Assembly (NCBI RefSeq): GCF_029962835.1 | Contig: NC_080577.1 | Location: forward strand, 3,348,001 to 3,412,000 | Reading direction: 5' to 3' | Source of the DNA: Magnolia sinica | Lineage: Eukaryota > Streptophyta > Magnoliopsida > Magnoliales > Magnoliaceae | DNA length: 64,000 nt | Part shown: positions 37,622 to 49,260 of the stretch, one piece after another | Numbering within the stretch: the first letter of the stretch is position 1 | How the letters are laid out: each line of letters begins with the position of its first letter | Notes under the pieces: generated by a model | What the model saw: only the letters and a program-made list of their open reading frames with translations | Database searches by the model: none | What the model was told of the DNA's origin: nothing | Position numbers and translations under genes: made by a program

Positions 37622-39432
37622 ATCGATCCGTGAAATGATGGATTATTGGTGGAGTTTGATGCTTTTGTGTAAACCCTAACCCTTAAATTTACTTCTTTTT
37701 TTTTTTTTTTCTAAATTGGAGGAATTAGATCTATTAGTATTGTTAGGGTTTGGAACTTGATGTTATACCCGGTCGCGGGACCTTATGCTCGTGGTGTTCC
37801 ATATTTGTTGATCTGGATCCTGCATCTGGTGGGTTGGACCATCACCGATGATTTGTTATTTTTCCTATCATTTTCAATTAGATGACCTTTATTATCTGAT
37901 TGTTGGGTCTGGAAATGGACGGTAGCATTTTCAACAGCCTGCATTGGAATTTTTTTTCTCGCTTGGGTCCTGCCAGATTAATCGTCGCGATCACAGTGCA
38001 GCCACTGGATATAACCTCTTGAAGACTTTTCAATATTCGTGATAGAGAAATTGTTAGGTCCGGATATCAGAAGGTAACTAGTATCTATTGCATCGATTCA
38101 GGTAAGTTGCCTGTGCTTAGGTGATCCAAACCGTTGATCTGATGGATCTCATCATGGATGGTGGATGCTTCCAAAATCCCCCAAGTTTGGAATTCTAACC
38201 ATTTGAGCACTGGCCTAACAATAGGCAGTTAAGAGAAAAATAAAATAAAATACAACAGTAGTCCAGAAAATGGCCAGAATCTTAAGGTTAGGAAGATTTT
38301 AGTGGTGTCTATTGCAGGAGGTATCAGGTCAATGGATCTAATCACCTAACCAAACTACCACTTGTTCCAAGCAGACAACATTGGAACACTATTCGCCATG
38401 ATCCACAATATCTGTTTGTTTAACAGATCAAAGGAATTTGGGCAGAGAGAGCAACCCTCCTTGTCCTTCTTCTTCTTCCTTTCTTTTCTTTTCTTATCTT
38501 TTTCTTCTTCTTCTTTTTTCTTTTCTTTTTTTTTTAAAAATTTTTTTTTTTATTTAAATCTTTTGAGCAAATAACTAAAAATGCAAACTGTCCATTCAAG
38601 TCCCATCCAGCCCCTAGTGCTTGTGATTATTGATCTGAATGAGAGTGAGTTTGAGCTCTCATGGTTCAAATTTGCCTCTTGCAGAGTGTTCCAGCACTGT
38701 ATAGAGGAGATTGATTTGAAGGGTGAAAGCTTTGTGGATGCGGAATGGATGGCATATTTGGGCGCGTTTCGCTACCTCCGTACTCTCAATATTGCGGGTT
38801 GCAAATCTATCAATAATTCTGTGCTTTGGTCCATTACAGGTATTCACTTTTGTTGTGTGACATTGCTTAGATGTCATATCTTCATTTTTGAAATTAATTA
38901 GCACCTTTAGGCCCTGTTTGGTAGACACCTCAAAATGAGTCCATCTCATTTTAGTTAGTGTTGTCATATGCGCTCGCATAAGCGATTATGCGATTGCATA
39001 ATCGCTCGCCATGGCTCAGATCGCTTATGCCATGATCGCATATGCCGTGCAGGAAGTATGCCATGATTATGCGATGGCATAATCGCATCGCATAATCATG
39101 GCATAATCACATAATCATGGCATAATGGCCAACAATCCAGTTTCTTATAGATTGTAATAAGTTGTAAGTTGTAAGTTGTATTGTATGCATCAACTCATCA
39201 ATATTCAAGTTATCAATACATTTTCTATATTTGTAGTTTTCAATAATTAATTCTTTCTTAGTGTAACTTGTTGATCATTTAAATTTGTTTTGTTACCTAT
39301 AATATAATATAACTCAACATATAGATGGCCTAATAGTCAAACTACAATGAAATAGGTAAATAAACCCAATCCAAACACTTGTAGTAATTATACATAGTTT
39401 TTCTTAATTTTTTTTAGTTTTTTTAAATTTTT

Positions 39433-39482
<50 letters not shown>

Positions 39483-42400
39483 CAGCCTGAGCGATCGCTT
39501 ATGCGATTATGCGATGCCTTAAGCAATCAGCCCAGGCTGATGGCTTATGCGATTTGACATTTTTAGTTAAAAGTACTATGTATTTGAGATCAAGATCTCT
39601 AATACATAATACTATTAACATGAACTTGTTTGTATTAGAGATCAAGTCTCTAATATATAATTACTGTTATCTGAATCAAATGAGATGAACTCATTTTTAG
39701 GCATCCTACCAAACAGAACCTTAGATTATTTGTGGAAAATAAGTTCAAGTTCTTATAAAAATAAAAATAAAAAGTTTCAAGTTGTCCTCTGATGAAATGA
39801 TGTTTATCATTTTGGGTATTATATCATGCTTGGCTGAATGAAACAGAAGTTCTGTTCCTTCAAGCGAGCAGACAGGTGGGACCTGCCTTTTGGAGATCCT
39901 GACTGCTGGTGACCCATTGTGGGTGGTCCATTCCTAAAAGGATATACTAAGTAGTCTCTGACGGATGATTTTAAGTTCCTGATCTTTTTCCTATCGACAT
40001 TTGAGCTGCCTGAATTGTGGCCTGCAAGTGAACAGGTTCCACATTCATTAACCATCCACGGCTACTGGTCCTAAATAATGTCTTCTGGTGGGTAGTTTTT
40101 CCTAACATGATCAATAAATGATCGAAACAACCAGATGACCAGCTTCAATTATGAAACTGTAGGCCACAAGGATAGTTGTTTGCTGTGCTAGAAATGGCAT
40201 TTAGCTCGGCTGAACATTGTACAGTTCATCTTCCAAGTTGGGCTACTTTCCACATGTACCCTTTGCCAATATGATTACATTTCATGGTACAGAAAAGAAA
40301 AAGATTCCCGCTTATTCCCCCCCTTTTTACATCCGTAACCCATATGCGAGTGGTCTTGAAAATAAAAAATGATCTCATGTTACTGTATGCAGATGCAGAA
40401 CTGTGTTAGGACTCGAGAGTTTATGGTCGGTTGATGTTAAGTAAAGAGATGCTTATTTATGGCTTTTATGTTTCATCGTTTCAGGAATGACTAGTTTACA
40501 AGAGCTGGATCTGTCGAGGTGCTCGAAGATCACTGATGCTGCCACTGAGCATCTCTTATCCATTCCAGATTTGAAGAAACTGTGGATTTCAGAGACTGGC
40601 CTGACCACGGATGCAGTCACGCGCCTCTCCTCTCTTAGAAAACTCTGTTTATTGGATTTAGGGGGATTACCTGTCACAGATATGGCAATCTGTTCATTGC
40701 AGGTATTCAGGTTTCTATCTCTTGATTAGACTCTAAATTTGAAGAAACTGTGGATTTCATAGACTGGCCTGACCACGGATGCAGTCCTGCGCCTTTCCTC
40801 TCTTAGAAAACTCTGTTTATTGGATTTGGGGGGGATTACCTGTCACAGATCTGGCAATCTGTCCATTGCAGGCATTCAGGTTTCTCTCTTGACTACGGTT
40901 GCAATTCAGGCAGGTTGGTCGTGTTGAGGGTCTATCCGAGCCTGAACTACGTCAAGAGGACCCAACCTGCAACCTGACCCGACCCAAATTCCAACCCAAG
41001 GTGCCCCAACCTGAACCTTACCCGAATTCCTCTATACTCAACCCTAAACCATCCTGACCCCACCCAAACAAACCAGACCTAAATACATGTGATTATTCCC
41101 AACCTGTCCCGACCCAACCCGAATTTGCTCAACCCGAACCTGATTTCCAACTGAATCAGAGTTTTCCAACCCTAACATGCTGGGGGACTGAGAACGCGAC
41201 CCAAACTCAGGTTGGGAGCTGAACCCAAGTTGCAGCCCTACTCTTGATTTACTTCTCTCCCTCTTTTCCACCAAGGGCTTTTTTCATTTGTCTTTTTCTT
41301 GTCTTAATGTCTCTCTTTATTTGTGGTGTTTTTGTCTGGAAACCTTCTATATGATTTTTTTTTGTAGGTTTTTACTTCTCTAGGGAGTGGAATACCTCTC
41401 TTCCTTTAGTTTCTTTACTGATGCTCGATTGTCTGTAATTGATGATGATTTTTCTTTTATCCATTCTAATTTCAAGTTTTGCTCTTGAAGCTGACCACCT
41501 TGACTTTAACTGTTTTTATTTCTAGGTACTGACACAACTGGAGTACTTGGATTTGTGGGGAAGTAAAATTTCCAACAAGGGAGCTGCTGTTCTTGCATCA
41601 TTCCCCAACCTGAGTTTTCTGAATCTTGCTTGGACTGATGTCACTAAGTTACCGAATCTGCCCTCTCTTAACTGCTTAAACATGAGTAGGTGCACCATAC
41701 AATCAATATTTGAGGGAGATGATGAAGTTAGAGCTCCTCTAACAAAGCTGCTTGTCACTGGAGCTATGTTTGTAGACGTGCGTGAAGCCTTCTTTTATCT
41801 GGATGCAAGCCAGCTGTCTTTTCTCGATATATCTGGCTCCCCTATTCAAGATTTCTGTTTTTTACCAAACATGGACCAACTTGAACATTTGGATCTCAGT
41901 TTTAGCAGAATGGTAGACAATCTTATGGAATTGGTCGCAAACATTGGAGCGAGTTTGAGAGATTTAAATCTCAGTAATACAAGAGTCAGTTCTGGAGGGA
42001 TAGCTATTTTAGCAAGAAATGTTCCGAATCTTGAGATTCTATCCTTATCCCATACAGCTGTTGACGACACTGCTCTCTCATATATCAGCATAATGCCTTC
42101 TTTAAGGACAATCAATTTGAGCAACACAAGTATTAAAGGTATAATCTCCACCAAAGATTGCATTTTACATGTACGGACTTTTAAGATAATTTATTTACTG
42201 TTGTAAATGCTGGAATGCCAGGTTATATCTATCAGGCAGGGCACAGTCCGGATAGGTTTCTCTCGCTTACTGCACTCCACAATCTCGATCATTTGGAGAG
42301 CTTGGATTTGGAAGACACCCAAGTTAGAGATGAGGAGTTGCATCCTCTATCTGTTCTCAGAGAGTTGAGCCATTTATCTCTCAAAAGCGATTTTCTGTCA

Positions 42401-42968
42401 GACGTCACCTTGCATACTTTGTCGTCTCTCCCAAAGTTAAAGTCTCTGGGATTTCGAGGTGCTGTTTTGACCAATGCCGGACTCCATTCGTTTCAGCCAC
42501 CGGGTATGCTGCAGAAGCTAGACCTGAGTGAATGTTGGCTTTTATCTGCCGATGCGATTTCAGCGTTTTGTAAGAACCATCCTCAACTTGACGTGAGGCA
42601 CGAACATTTTCAGATGTCCTTAGTGTCCCAAAACATGGGTGATAGTCCATCCCCATCCCGTGGACAGCCACTGCAATCCACCCTGAAAGGGGTCAAATCA
42701 TTGTGGACCCCAAATAGGTTATTCCATAAAGTGAAATTCATGGGTAAGATATTCAAGGTGGTTTTTTTATTTTATTTTATTTTATTTTTTTAAAAAGATA
42801 CAACATCCACTACTATCATCTTATTTCTTTTCTAAAAATACCTTTGAAACAGATGAAAGGATAAAGTACAGCAGGGATGAATTACTTGAGTTGCAGTTTA
42901 CACCTTCGCGAGATCCATCTCCTCTGGGCACGGGTATTGTGCTGCCGACAATGCTGTTAAATGAATAA
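37397..42968 (+). CDS. Leucine-rich-repeat protein, At4g23840-like (6 exons)
   Basis: Exons 37397-37572, 38685-38839, 40485-40702, 41526-42138, 42222-42743 and 42853-42968 join in frame with GT-AG introns to 1800 nt, 599 residues plus stop. The N-terminus (residues 1-58, WRRQRRTLERMP) is basic; from about residue 60 to 545 there are RNI/cysteine-containing type leucine-rich repeats (LDLSRCSKITDA, LDLWGSKISNKGA, LNLSNTRVSSGG, LDLEDTQVRDEEL), then an acidic C-terminal tail. There is no signal peptide, membrane segment, kinase or NB-ARC domain, so it is a soluble intracellular LRR scaffold, not a resistance receptor. Exon order and length match the Arabidopsis protein as I remember it (about 597 residues). 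The start is the first ATG after in-frame stops. Introns 2 and 3 carry transposons and a partial exon duplication. Molecular role is unknown. Confidence 0.88.
37576..37617 (+). repeat. (CT)21 microsatellite at the start of LRR intron 1
   Basis: Begins 3 bases inside the intron, directly after the GTA donor, giving a 42-base pyrimidine run at the 5' splice site. Confidence 0.9.
38910..39720. mobile_element. PIF/Harbinger-type MITE in LRR intron 2
   Basis: 811 bp including a nested element. Ends GGCCCTGTTTGGTAG and CTACCAAACAGAACC, flanked by TTA (38907-38909 and 39721-39723). The inner flanks repeat TCATTTTGAG/CTCATTTTTAG and TCTAATA words. No coding capacity. Confidence 0.85.
38958..39560. 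mobile_element. MITE nested inside the intron-2 Harbinger element
   Basis: 603 bp flanked by TTTTAGTTA (38949-38957 and 39561-39569), with imperfect inverted ends TGTCATATGCG and CGATTTGACA. A 9-bp duplication suggests a Mutator-like origin, though an 8-bp hAT reading is possible. Both ends hold arrays of GCATAATCG/CGATTATGC words (39000-39130 and 39490-39550). It also contains a 40-base poly-A run (39439-39478). Confidence 0.75.
40737..40892 (+). repeat. Partial duplication of LRR exon 3 in intron 3
   Basis: This stretch repeats about 40568-40731, which is the second half of exon 3 plus its splice donor and the first 29 bases of intron 3. The copy has substitutions, one extra G in the G run (frame shift) and a changed donor (GC in place of GT), so it cannot serve as an alternative exon in frame. 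It lies directly next to the original. Confidence 0.85.
40894..41240. mobile_element. hAT-type MITE in LRR intron 3
   Basis: 347 bp, ends TACGGTTGCAA and TTGCAGCCCTA (imperfect inverted repeats), flanked by CTCTTGAC and CTCTTGAT (40886-40893 and 41241-41248). The interior is rich in CCCGACCC/AACCTGA words, the usual look of this MITE type. It inserted at the end of the exon-3 duplication, so it is younger than that event. Confidence 0.7.
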
Positions 42969-43128
42969 AGGCATTCGGTTCTACTCATCATGTTTATTAG
43001 GTGTTAGCATGCACTGTATTCATCGTTGTTATACAATCTGATAAATCAGTTCTTTAAATTCAAGTTGCCTTTCTTTATTTTTTGAGATGGTTCGTGAGGG
43101 TAGAAGATGTCAATGTGGCACAAGCTGG

Positions 43129-43447
43129 GATGCTGGAGGTGGTGGGAAGCTCCGAAAAAAAGAGGTGCAGGCTCCGCTGCTTGCTGCCCTGATAATTGCT
43201 GCTTCGATGATGTAAGTAGCTTGTTCCATGAGGTCTTGTATAAGGTCTTTCAGTCCATTAGGGAATGGGCCCCGGGTTAAAGTTCGTGGGATGGGCTTGG
43301 GTTTGAGCCCTTTGTTCTTGTAATTTTCTCTGGGTTTGTTTTTCCCTCTCTCTTTCTGGCTTCTTCTTTTCTTGTAGCTCTTTGTTTTTTGGCCTTCCTG
43401 GCCTTTCAATAATATTAGTCACCTTTCAAAAAAAAGAAAAGAAAAAA
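43129..43447 (+). mobile_element. Poly-A retroposon, probably a 5'-truncated LINE end
   Basis: About 319 bp ending in an A-rich tail and flanked by near-identical 14-mers GTGGCACAAGCTGG (43115-43128) and GTGGCACAACCTGG (43448-43461). The last part (TTTGGCCTTCCTGGCCTTTC, then AATAATATTAG) looks like a plant LINE 3' end. No complete coding part. Confidence 0.7.
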
Positions 43448-43461
43448 GTGGCACAACCTGG

Positions 43462-45773
43462 CTGTCCATGAATCCATAACTAGCATCCAAATAAGGTTGG
43501 CTCCTTATGGAAGACGGTGGTGCATTTGTGGTGAGCCTGCCTGATGAGCTTGCATGCGTGCCATGTTGGCATGTGAGATGGCTGGCGCTGATGACTGCAG
43601 GTGCGTGACTGGGTTCATATGAGTGGATCCAAATCCTTGTACTGTACTGCAAAAATGAAATGCTGGAGACCACTCTGGTTAGTGGGTGGAAGCAATCCAG
43701 GCTGTGCCTTTCTTCTCTATATTTCAAGACAGCAGCGGTGCTGCCCCAAAGATCCCGAAGCAGCAGTCCATTTGGTGGCCCAGAAATCAGGCCAGCCCAG
43801 TATCAGGTGAGGAGAGTGTATGGACAGCTAAAAGAACTTTTACCCATGTGTTCGTGTTGACACTGGCCCGCCGGATGAGTGGGAATGGTCTGATTTATTT
43901 ATTTATTTATTTTAAAGTTGGGCTATAGGAATTCCCAGAGCTCTTGGGGAAGTACTTGGTAACTACAAATTTCAAATCCCAGAGAGGTCTGCATTTTTAA
44001 ATACAAGCTGGGGAAAGCATGAGTAGTTGGGCTGCGGACGGGTCAGGTTCAGGTTGGGTTCTACATTTCCCGGACCCAGTTTAATTGGGTTCTGGACTTG
44101 CTGCTTTCAGGATCATTACCTGTCCGGATCTCGTTTTTAGGACCTTGACCTGGTCTGATTGAGTCTTGGTATCCACCGGGTATGCATCAAGTCTTTGGAC
44201 CTTGGTTTTTGGGTAGGGGTTAGGTCGGGCCTGTCAAATAAGGGCATCCACAGGGTCACGGGGCACTTTGAATGGATGGATTAGATCATGCACATCACAT
44301 GTGCCAATTTGAGAGATCTTGCGTCTTGGCAAACCTTGTACTGTTGCTGAAATAATTAATATATTTGTGAAGTATATAATACTACTATTAAAATTAACTA
44401 GACCTGACTGAACCTGATTTTAATTGGGTCCAAGATGGCGAATGCTGACCTGGACCTGGCAAGACCTGGTTTATAACTGTGTCCAAAATGGCTGACCCAA
44501 ACCCGACCTGATGTCTAACAGGTACGAGAACACTCCTTCAGATGCCTGTAGATCTGTGTTGTTGTTGACAACCCCAGTGAAAAGTGAAACCAGGGAAAAT
44601 TTCAGTGCAAGGTCCAAAATGGGAACAGTTTTGCCAAGGCTATATCCTTGCAGAGTTCAAGATTGCCACAAAGATGGAGAAAAACAACTGTGGAATTGAG
44701 ATTTTCACACTTAAATTGCTTTCTTTCCAAAGGTCATTTGAATGCTCAAAATCTGCTAATGCCAAATCATATTCACTACCCTACTCAACTTACAGAGCTA
44801 TATTATGCATGTGAGCAGCTGTAGCATAACACTCATTTACTTAAACCAAGCCTTTTCTCCAGCGATGGTGGGTGGCATAATGACTCTGCTTTCCTTTCAC
44901 CAGTTCTCTGTCTGGAAAACAAGATATAGGAGGAACCAGCATGGACGATTTGAAAACTCCATTATAGCCATGCCAAAGGCAGAGGCTTTTTAACTCATTT
45001 CACTGTGACCAGGTCATGTTTGAAATTGATTTGGATCTGTTGGCTGTGTCATTCCCAATTTATAAATCGAGATCTTATATCAGGTGATGGGAAGGGGAGT
45101 ATGCCAGTAGAAGGCTCAAGTCATCCCCAGTAGAAGGCTCTAGTCAACTATATTTAGGTTTTGAAAGATTCATTTGCACTAGAAAGAAAGATAAAGAAAG
45201 AAAAAAAGAAAAAGAAAAAAGAAGCTTCTCCAGATGGTCCGATACATTAGGAATTTGGATTTAAAATCTAAAGGGAAGATGGGATTAAAAATTTTACAAT
45301 AACCCAACAGCTAAAAACTCATGTACCAGATGGATCTTGACGAAGATCATTAGCAAATAATACATGAATGATAATAAGTCGCATGGAAGAATTAGTAAAT
45401 GAATAAGCTAATTTGACAGTGAGAAGATTATGTACTTTGTTGATAATGGCTATGAAAGAATTTCCGAAGAGGAAGACGGTGAATTGTGCTGCTGATGTTA
45501 TTAATGATAATGAGGCACCTTGGGATTTTAAACCCATGTTTTGGCAGTGGACTGTGCAGTGGTTCGAAGTCATTTGTGTTGTTAACAAGATCTCTGAAGA
45601 TTCATCACCAGAGCTTTAAGATATCTTGCCTTGGGTGCAAAACCCACATTCAAGTATAGTCATTTCCCAGTTGATACATGATTCCATGCTTACAAAGTTC
45701 AGGTTCTAGGTTTAGAGATTGCACTGTCCCTGCCAGTTAAAAGCTTCACAATTTCACCCACATTTCATGTACA
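43462..45773. other. Intergenic DNA between two convergent genes
   Basis: No gene recognised. About 44030-44520 is rich in GACCTGACC/GGGTCAGGT words, like the interior of the hAT-type MITEs, but no matching ends were found. 45180-45225 is an AAAG-rich simple stretch. The remainder is unique-looking sequence with short frames only; it should contain the 3' ends of both flanking transcripts. Confidence 0.5.
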
Positions 45774-48338
45774 TCACCAGTAATCGCCGCAGGAACAGAT
45801 GCCATTCTTAATATGATGGAAGCGGTTTGAGTCCCTCACAATTATTTCTCGACTGGAAGACATGGAAATGAACTTAATGGCTGTGTGACAGTCTCCACAG
45901 ACACGGAGGTTCTTAAATATCCGAATTGGTTTCGGCGGTGATGTTCCAATAAGACCAAAAGCAACAGCAAGCTTCTCACTATGTTGGAACAGATACTGCT
46001 CCTTCTGTTCCTCCTCCACATCATGTAAAACAAAGTTCGTGTCAGGCACATAGCCGATCCCCTTTATTTCGCCAGCCAATTGATCCAACTTCATGAAAAT
46101 CTCCTGCGCCCGTGGATGAGAAGTGTCCCCTACAAAGAATCTGTGAATATTGTTATCTATCTCTATCCAGCTGCAGCCAGCTTCTTTGCTCAGTTTCCTC
46201 TCTTTCATCCTTCTTCTGATGTCTGCAACGTAGTTCCATTGGGCGGTCGCAGCATACAGATTCGACAGTAGGATATATGCTGCTGGGTCATGTGGTTCCA
46301 GCTCTAAGATATGGTTAGCTGCCAGTCCTCCAAGATCCATATTGCCATGAATATGGCAAGCTCCGAGCAACGTACGCCATACCAAAGCATCAGGTTTAAT
46401 GGGCATTGAGTTGATGAACTCGTAGGCTTCTTTGAGGAAGCCCGACCGACCGAGTATGTCAACCATGCAGGCATAATGCTCCATTCTTGGGACAATGCCG
46501 TGATTGTTATACATGGAATGTAGGTGTTTCCATCCTTCATCAACCAAACCCACATGGCTACATGCGGATAGAACAGCAATGTAGGTAACCTCGTTTGGCT
46601 TCAAACCAGTCCCGACCATTTCATGAAACACCTCAAGTGCTTTTCTTGCATGCCCATGTTTAGCAAAACCCGTTATCATTGAAGTCCATGAAATTACATT
46701 CCGATTGGCCATCTCATTAAAAACTTGGGAAGCATCTTCTATGCTCCCACACCTAGAATACATGGACACAAGGGCATTACTGATGCATTGGTCTGCCTCA
46801 AATCCGGCTTTCAGTAATCGAGCATGGAGTTGCTGACCTTTTCCCATTGCACCAATGCTTGCAGCTGCACTCAAAAGACTAGCGAACGTAAAAGCACTGG
46901 CCCCAACTCCTGTGTTCTCGATTTGATGGAAGAGTTCAAAGGCTTCTTCAGAATTCAAGTTCTTGGCGTACCCATCAACCATTACATTGTAGGAAATCAG
47001 ATTCTTCTCGAACAGAATATTGAAAGCTTTCCTGGCCTCGTCCATCCAACCTGATCGAGTATACATCCCAACAAAAGAATTCCCGATGCAATTAACTGAT
47101 GCAAGACCAGATTTAACCACGTGGGCATAAATCTGTTCACCCATTTCAGAATCCGAAAGATTTGCACATGCCTTGAGAACACTTGAAAATGTGAAATGAT
47201 TCGGCTGAACTCCTCCCTTCTTCATTTCGCAGAAAAGCTCAATTGCTTCCTTATCACGTCCTCCACTCTGCACATATCCCGTGATAACTGCAGTCCAAGA
47301 CATGACATTGTGTACAGGCATCTGATCAAAGACCCTCCTTGAATCATCCACCGATCCCTCCACTGCACATTTCACATACATATCCACCAGACTGCATCCA
47401 ACACAAACATCTGATGACAATCCTGCTCGGATGGCTTGGGAATGCAATTGTCGTCCGAGCTGAATCGATTCCAATTCAGCACAAGCAGAAATCACACTGC
47501 TTAGACTGAACCGATCAGGTTCAAACCCGCCCATTTCCATCTCCAAAAACAAATCGACTGCATTTTTTGCAAACCCGCACTGAGAATACCTAGTAATCAT
47601 CAATGTCCACACAACAGCATTTCTCTCCAGCATTTCGTCGAATACCAGGCGTGCATACTCCAAGCTGCCACCCTTTGCAAACATATCAATCAGTGCACAC
47701 CCAACGCATTCATCAGATGCTAAGAAACCAGTTTTTATCACAAACCCAAAAATCACTTTCCCAATCCATGCATGCTGCATGTTTGAACACGCCTGGATCA
47801 CACTAGCAAAGCAGAACTGATTCGGGTACTGACCCGATTCGAGCATCTTATAAAACATCGATATTGCTTCAATTTCACGGTTATTATGAGCAAAGCAAGA
47901 AATCATCGCACTCCATGAGACCAAATCTTTCTTGGCCCCCATCGCCGCAAAGATCTCTTTCGCTGTTTCCCAATCCCCGCACTTTGAATACAAGCTAATG
48001 AGAGAATTCAAGACGACAGAGTCGAGTTCCAGGCCAGATTCCAGCAGGAGGGCGTGGATGAGTTTTCCGCGGTCAAAATCGCGTGACCGGATGCACGACT
48101 TGAGGAGGACAGAGTATGTGACTAGATCGGCGGGAATTCCTTGTTGGGTCATGTGATTTAAAGTCGAAAAAGCAGATTCGAGGCGACCACTTTCGAGGGA
48201 TCGGATCAAACGGTGCTTGAGGGTCTCGAAATTCGGGTGTTTTCGAGGGTTTTGGGATGAGATATTTTGGCGGGAAGCGATGGGCCATTTGAGGGGATAG
48301 GGTGAAATTTTCGCGGGAATGCAGAGGCTGAAATTCAT
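45774..48338 (-). CDS. EMB2261: DYW-class PPR protein, EMB2261 ortholog
   Basis: An intronless 854-residue reading frame, the usual form and length for this family (Arabidopsis At3g49170 is about 850). A presumed organelle-targeting leader covers about residues 1-50, followed by PLS-type PPR motifs, an E/E+ region (VWRTLLGACHIHGN, AAYILLSNLYAA, CSWIEID) and a complete DYW cytidine-deaminase-like domain. The latter has HSE at 786-788, CGDCH at 814-818, HH at 841-842, CSC at 848-850 and the final DYW. All zinc and catalytic residues of the HxE...CxxC signature are present. Such proteins choose and deaminate specific C residues in plastid or mitochondrial RNA; the Arabidopsis gene is needed for embryo and early plastid development, and I recall an rps14 editing site for it (not checkable here). 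It converges with the LRR gene. Confidence 0.93.
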   Translation of the reverse strand: MNFSLCIPAKISPYPLKWPIASRQNISSQNPRKHPNFETLKHRLIRSLESGRLESAFSTLNHMTQQGIPADLVTYSVLLKSCIRSRDFDRGKLIHALLLESGLELDSVVLNSLISLYSKCGDWETAKEIFAAMGAKKDLVSWSAMISCFAHNNREIEAISMFYKMLESGQYPNQFCFASVIQACSNMQHAWIGKVIFGFVIKTGFLASDECVGCALIDMFAKGGSLEYARLVFDEMLERNAVVWTLMITRYSQCGFAKNAVDLFLEMEMGGFEPDRFSLSSVISACAELESIQLGRQLHSQAIRAGLSSDVCVGCSLVDMYVKCAVEGSVDDSRRVFDQMPVHNVMSWTAVITGYVQSGGRDKEAIELFCEMKKGGVQPNHFTFSSVLKACANLSDSEMGEQIYAHVVKSGLASVNCIGNSFVGMYTRSGWMDEARKAFNILFEKNLISYNVMVDGYAKNLNSEEAFELFHQIENTGVGASAFTFASLLSAAASIGAMGKGQQLHARLLKAGFEADQCISNALVSMYSRCGSIEDASQVFNEMANRNVISWTSMITGFAKHGHARKALEVFHEMVGTGLKPNEVTYIAVLSACSHVGLVDEGWKHLHSMYNNHGIVPRMEHYACMVDILGRSGFLKEAYEFINSMPIKPDALVWRTLLGACHIHGNMDLGGLAANHILELEPHDPAAYILLSNLYAATAQWNYVADIRRRMKERKLSKEAGCSWIEIDNNIHRFFVGDTSHPRAQEIFMKLDQLAGEIKGIGYVPDTNFVLHDVEEEQKEQYLFQHSEKLAVAFGLIGTSPPKPIRIFKNLRVCGDCHTAIKFISMSSSREIIVRDSNRFHHIKNGICSCGDYW

Positions 48339-49167
48339 GCTCTCTGCAACGGCTACTCTCTGTTTCTGTAAGAAAGGGCTTCTCCTTCTGGGAAGCTTCT
48401 GAGTGATGGTCGTAGAAGGGGGGCCGTCTAACTTACGCCGGAATGCTTAATAGGCACTCCATCTTTCAGCCCACGCAAATCGAACCGTCTAAATCGTGGA
48501 ACCTATTCTGGATGAAGCGTGGCCCGAAACGCACACTGATCGGATGATCTTAGCCCTTTGATTCCCTCCATTTAATTTGGACGGTGACTGTTTTCATTTC
48601 AACAGTCCATTTGATGGCACCAATTCGCCTGACCGGCATGATTTCTGGGCCCCACTTTGGGAAAGTTGTGGACCTCAATCTGATGGTTGGAGTTATTGGA
48701 TGAAGGAGATTCTAAGGAGGCCCAAGATTTGGATTGCTGAAGATGGGCTCCGCTTGAACGGTTAGCACAGCTCTGTACAATTCCTCTTTCCTTCAAGAGA
48801 GTGAGAGAGCGCCTCTAATCATATTTTCTGTCGTTGTACCAGTTTTGTACAGTGTCTCATCCAGGCATTGGCCCACCAGATGGACTGTTTTGATCATCTG
48901 ATGAAAAATCACATGGACTCATCATAGATAAGCTAAAGAAGTGTATTTATTAGAGGTATATACGTGAAGTCGTCCATTCCACTGGTCGGTGATGTGGACA
49001 GCGGGCCAGGGATTAGCTGGCATGACTTGCTTCCAAGGCAGGTTCTGCCCAAGCTAAACGGGCAGTAGCTTGGGCTTGGGAACGGCGGGGTTGAACCCTA
49101 CTCAAGCTGACCGACCGTTGTGGGTTAACTACCTACCTCAAATGAAATATAAGGGGTCGTTTGGGTT
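48339..49167. other. Upstream region of the PPR gene and MITE-derived DNA
   Basis: About 48339-48480 should hold the PPR promoter and leader; no clear TATA box was seen. 48480-48960 resembles GGGCCCCAC-type MITE DNA. Beyond this no gene was seen. Confidence 0.4.
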
Positions 49168-49260
49168 CCAGTCCTCCCGAGTGGTAGAGTCCGGGAGTTT
49201 CAACAGGAGGTTTTGGGTTTGAAACCCATGGGTGGTGAAATCCCACTAAAGCTTGGATTA
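49168..49260 (+). mobile_element. Degenerate tRNA-like SINE copy
   Basis: Shares the order GAGTGGTAGAGTCC, GGAGTTTCAACA, GGGTTTGAAACCC, GGTGAAATCCCAC with the copies at 51828, 59770 and 62988, with no clear poly-A end. Confidence 0.5.

Noticed and set aside
43110-43409. 99-codon minus-strand frame, Lys/Arg-rich start
   Set aside because: Antisense of the retroposon's pyrimidine-rich 3' end.
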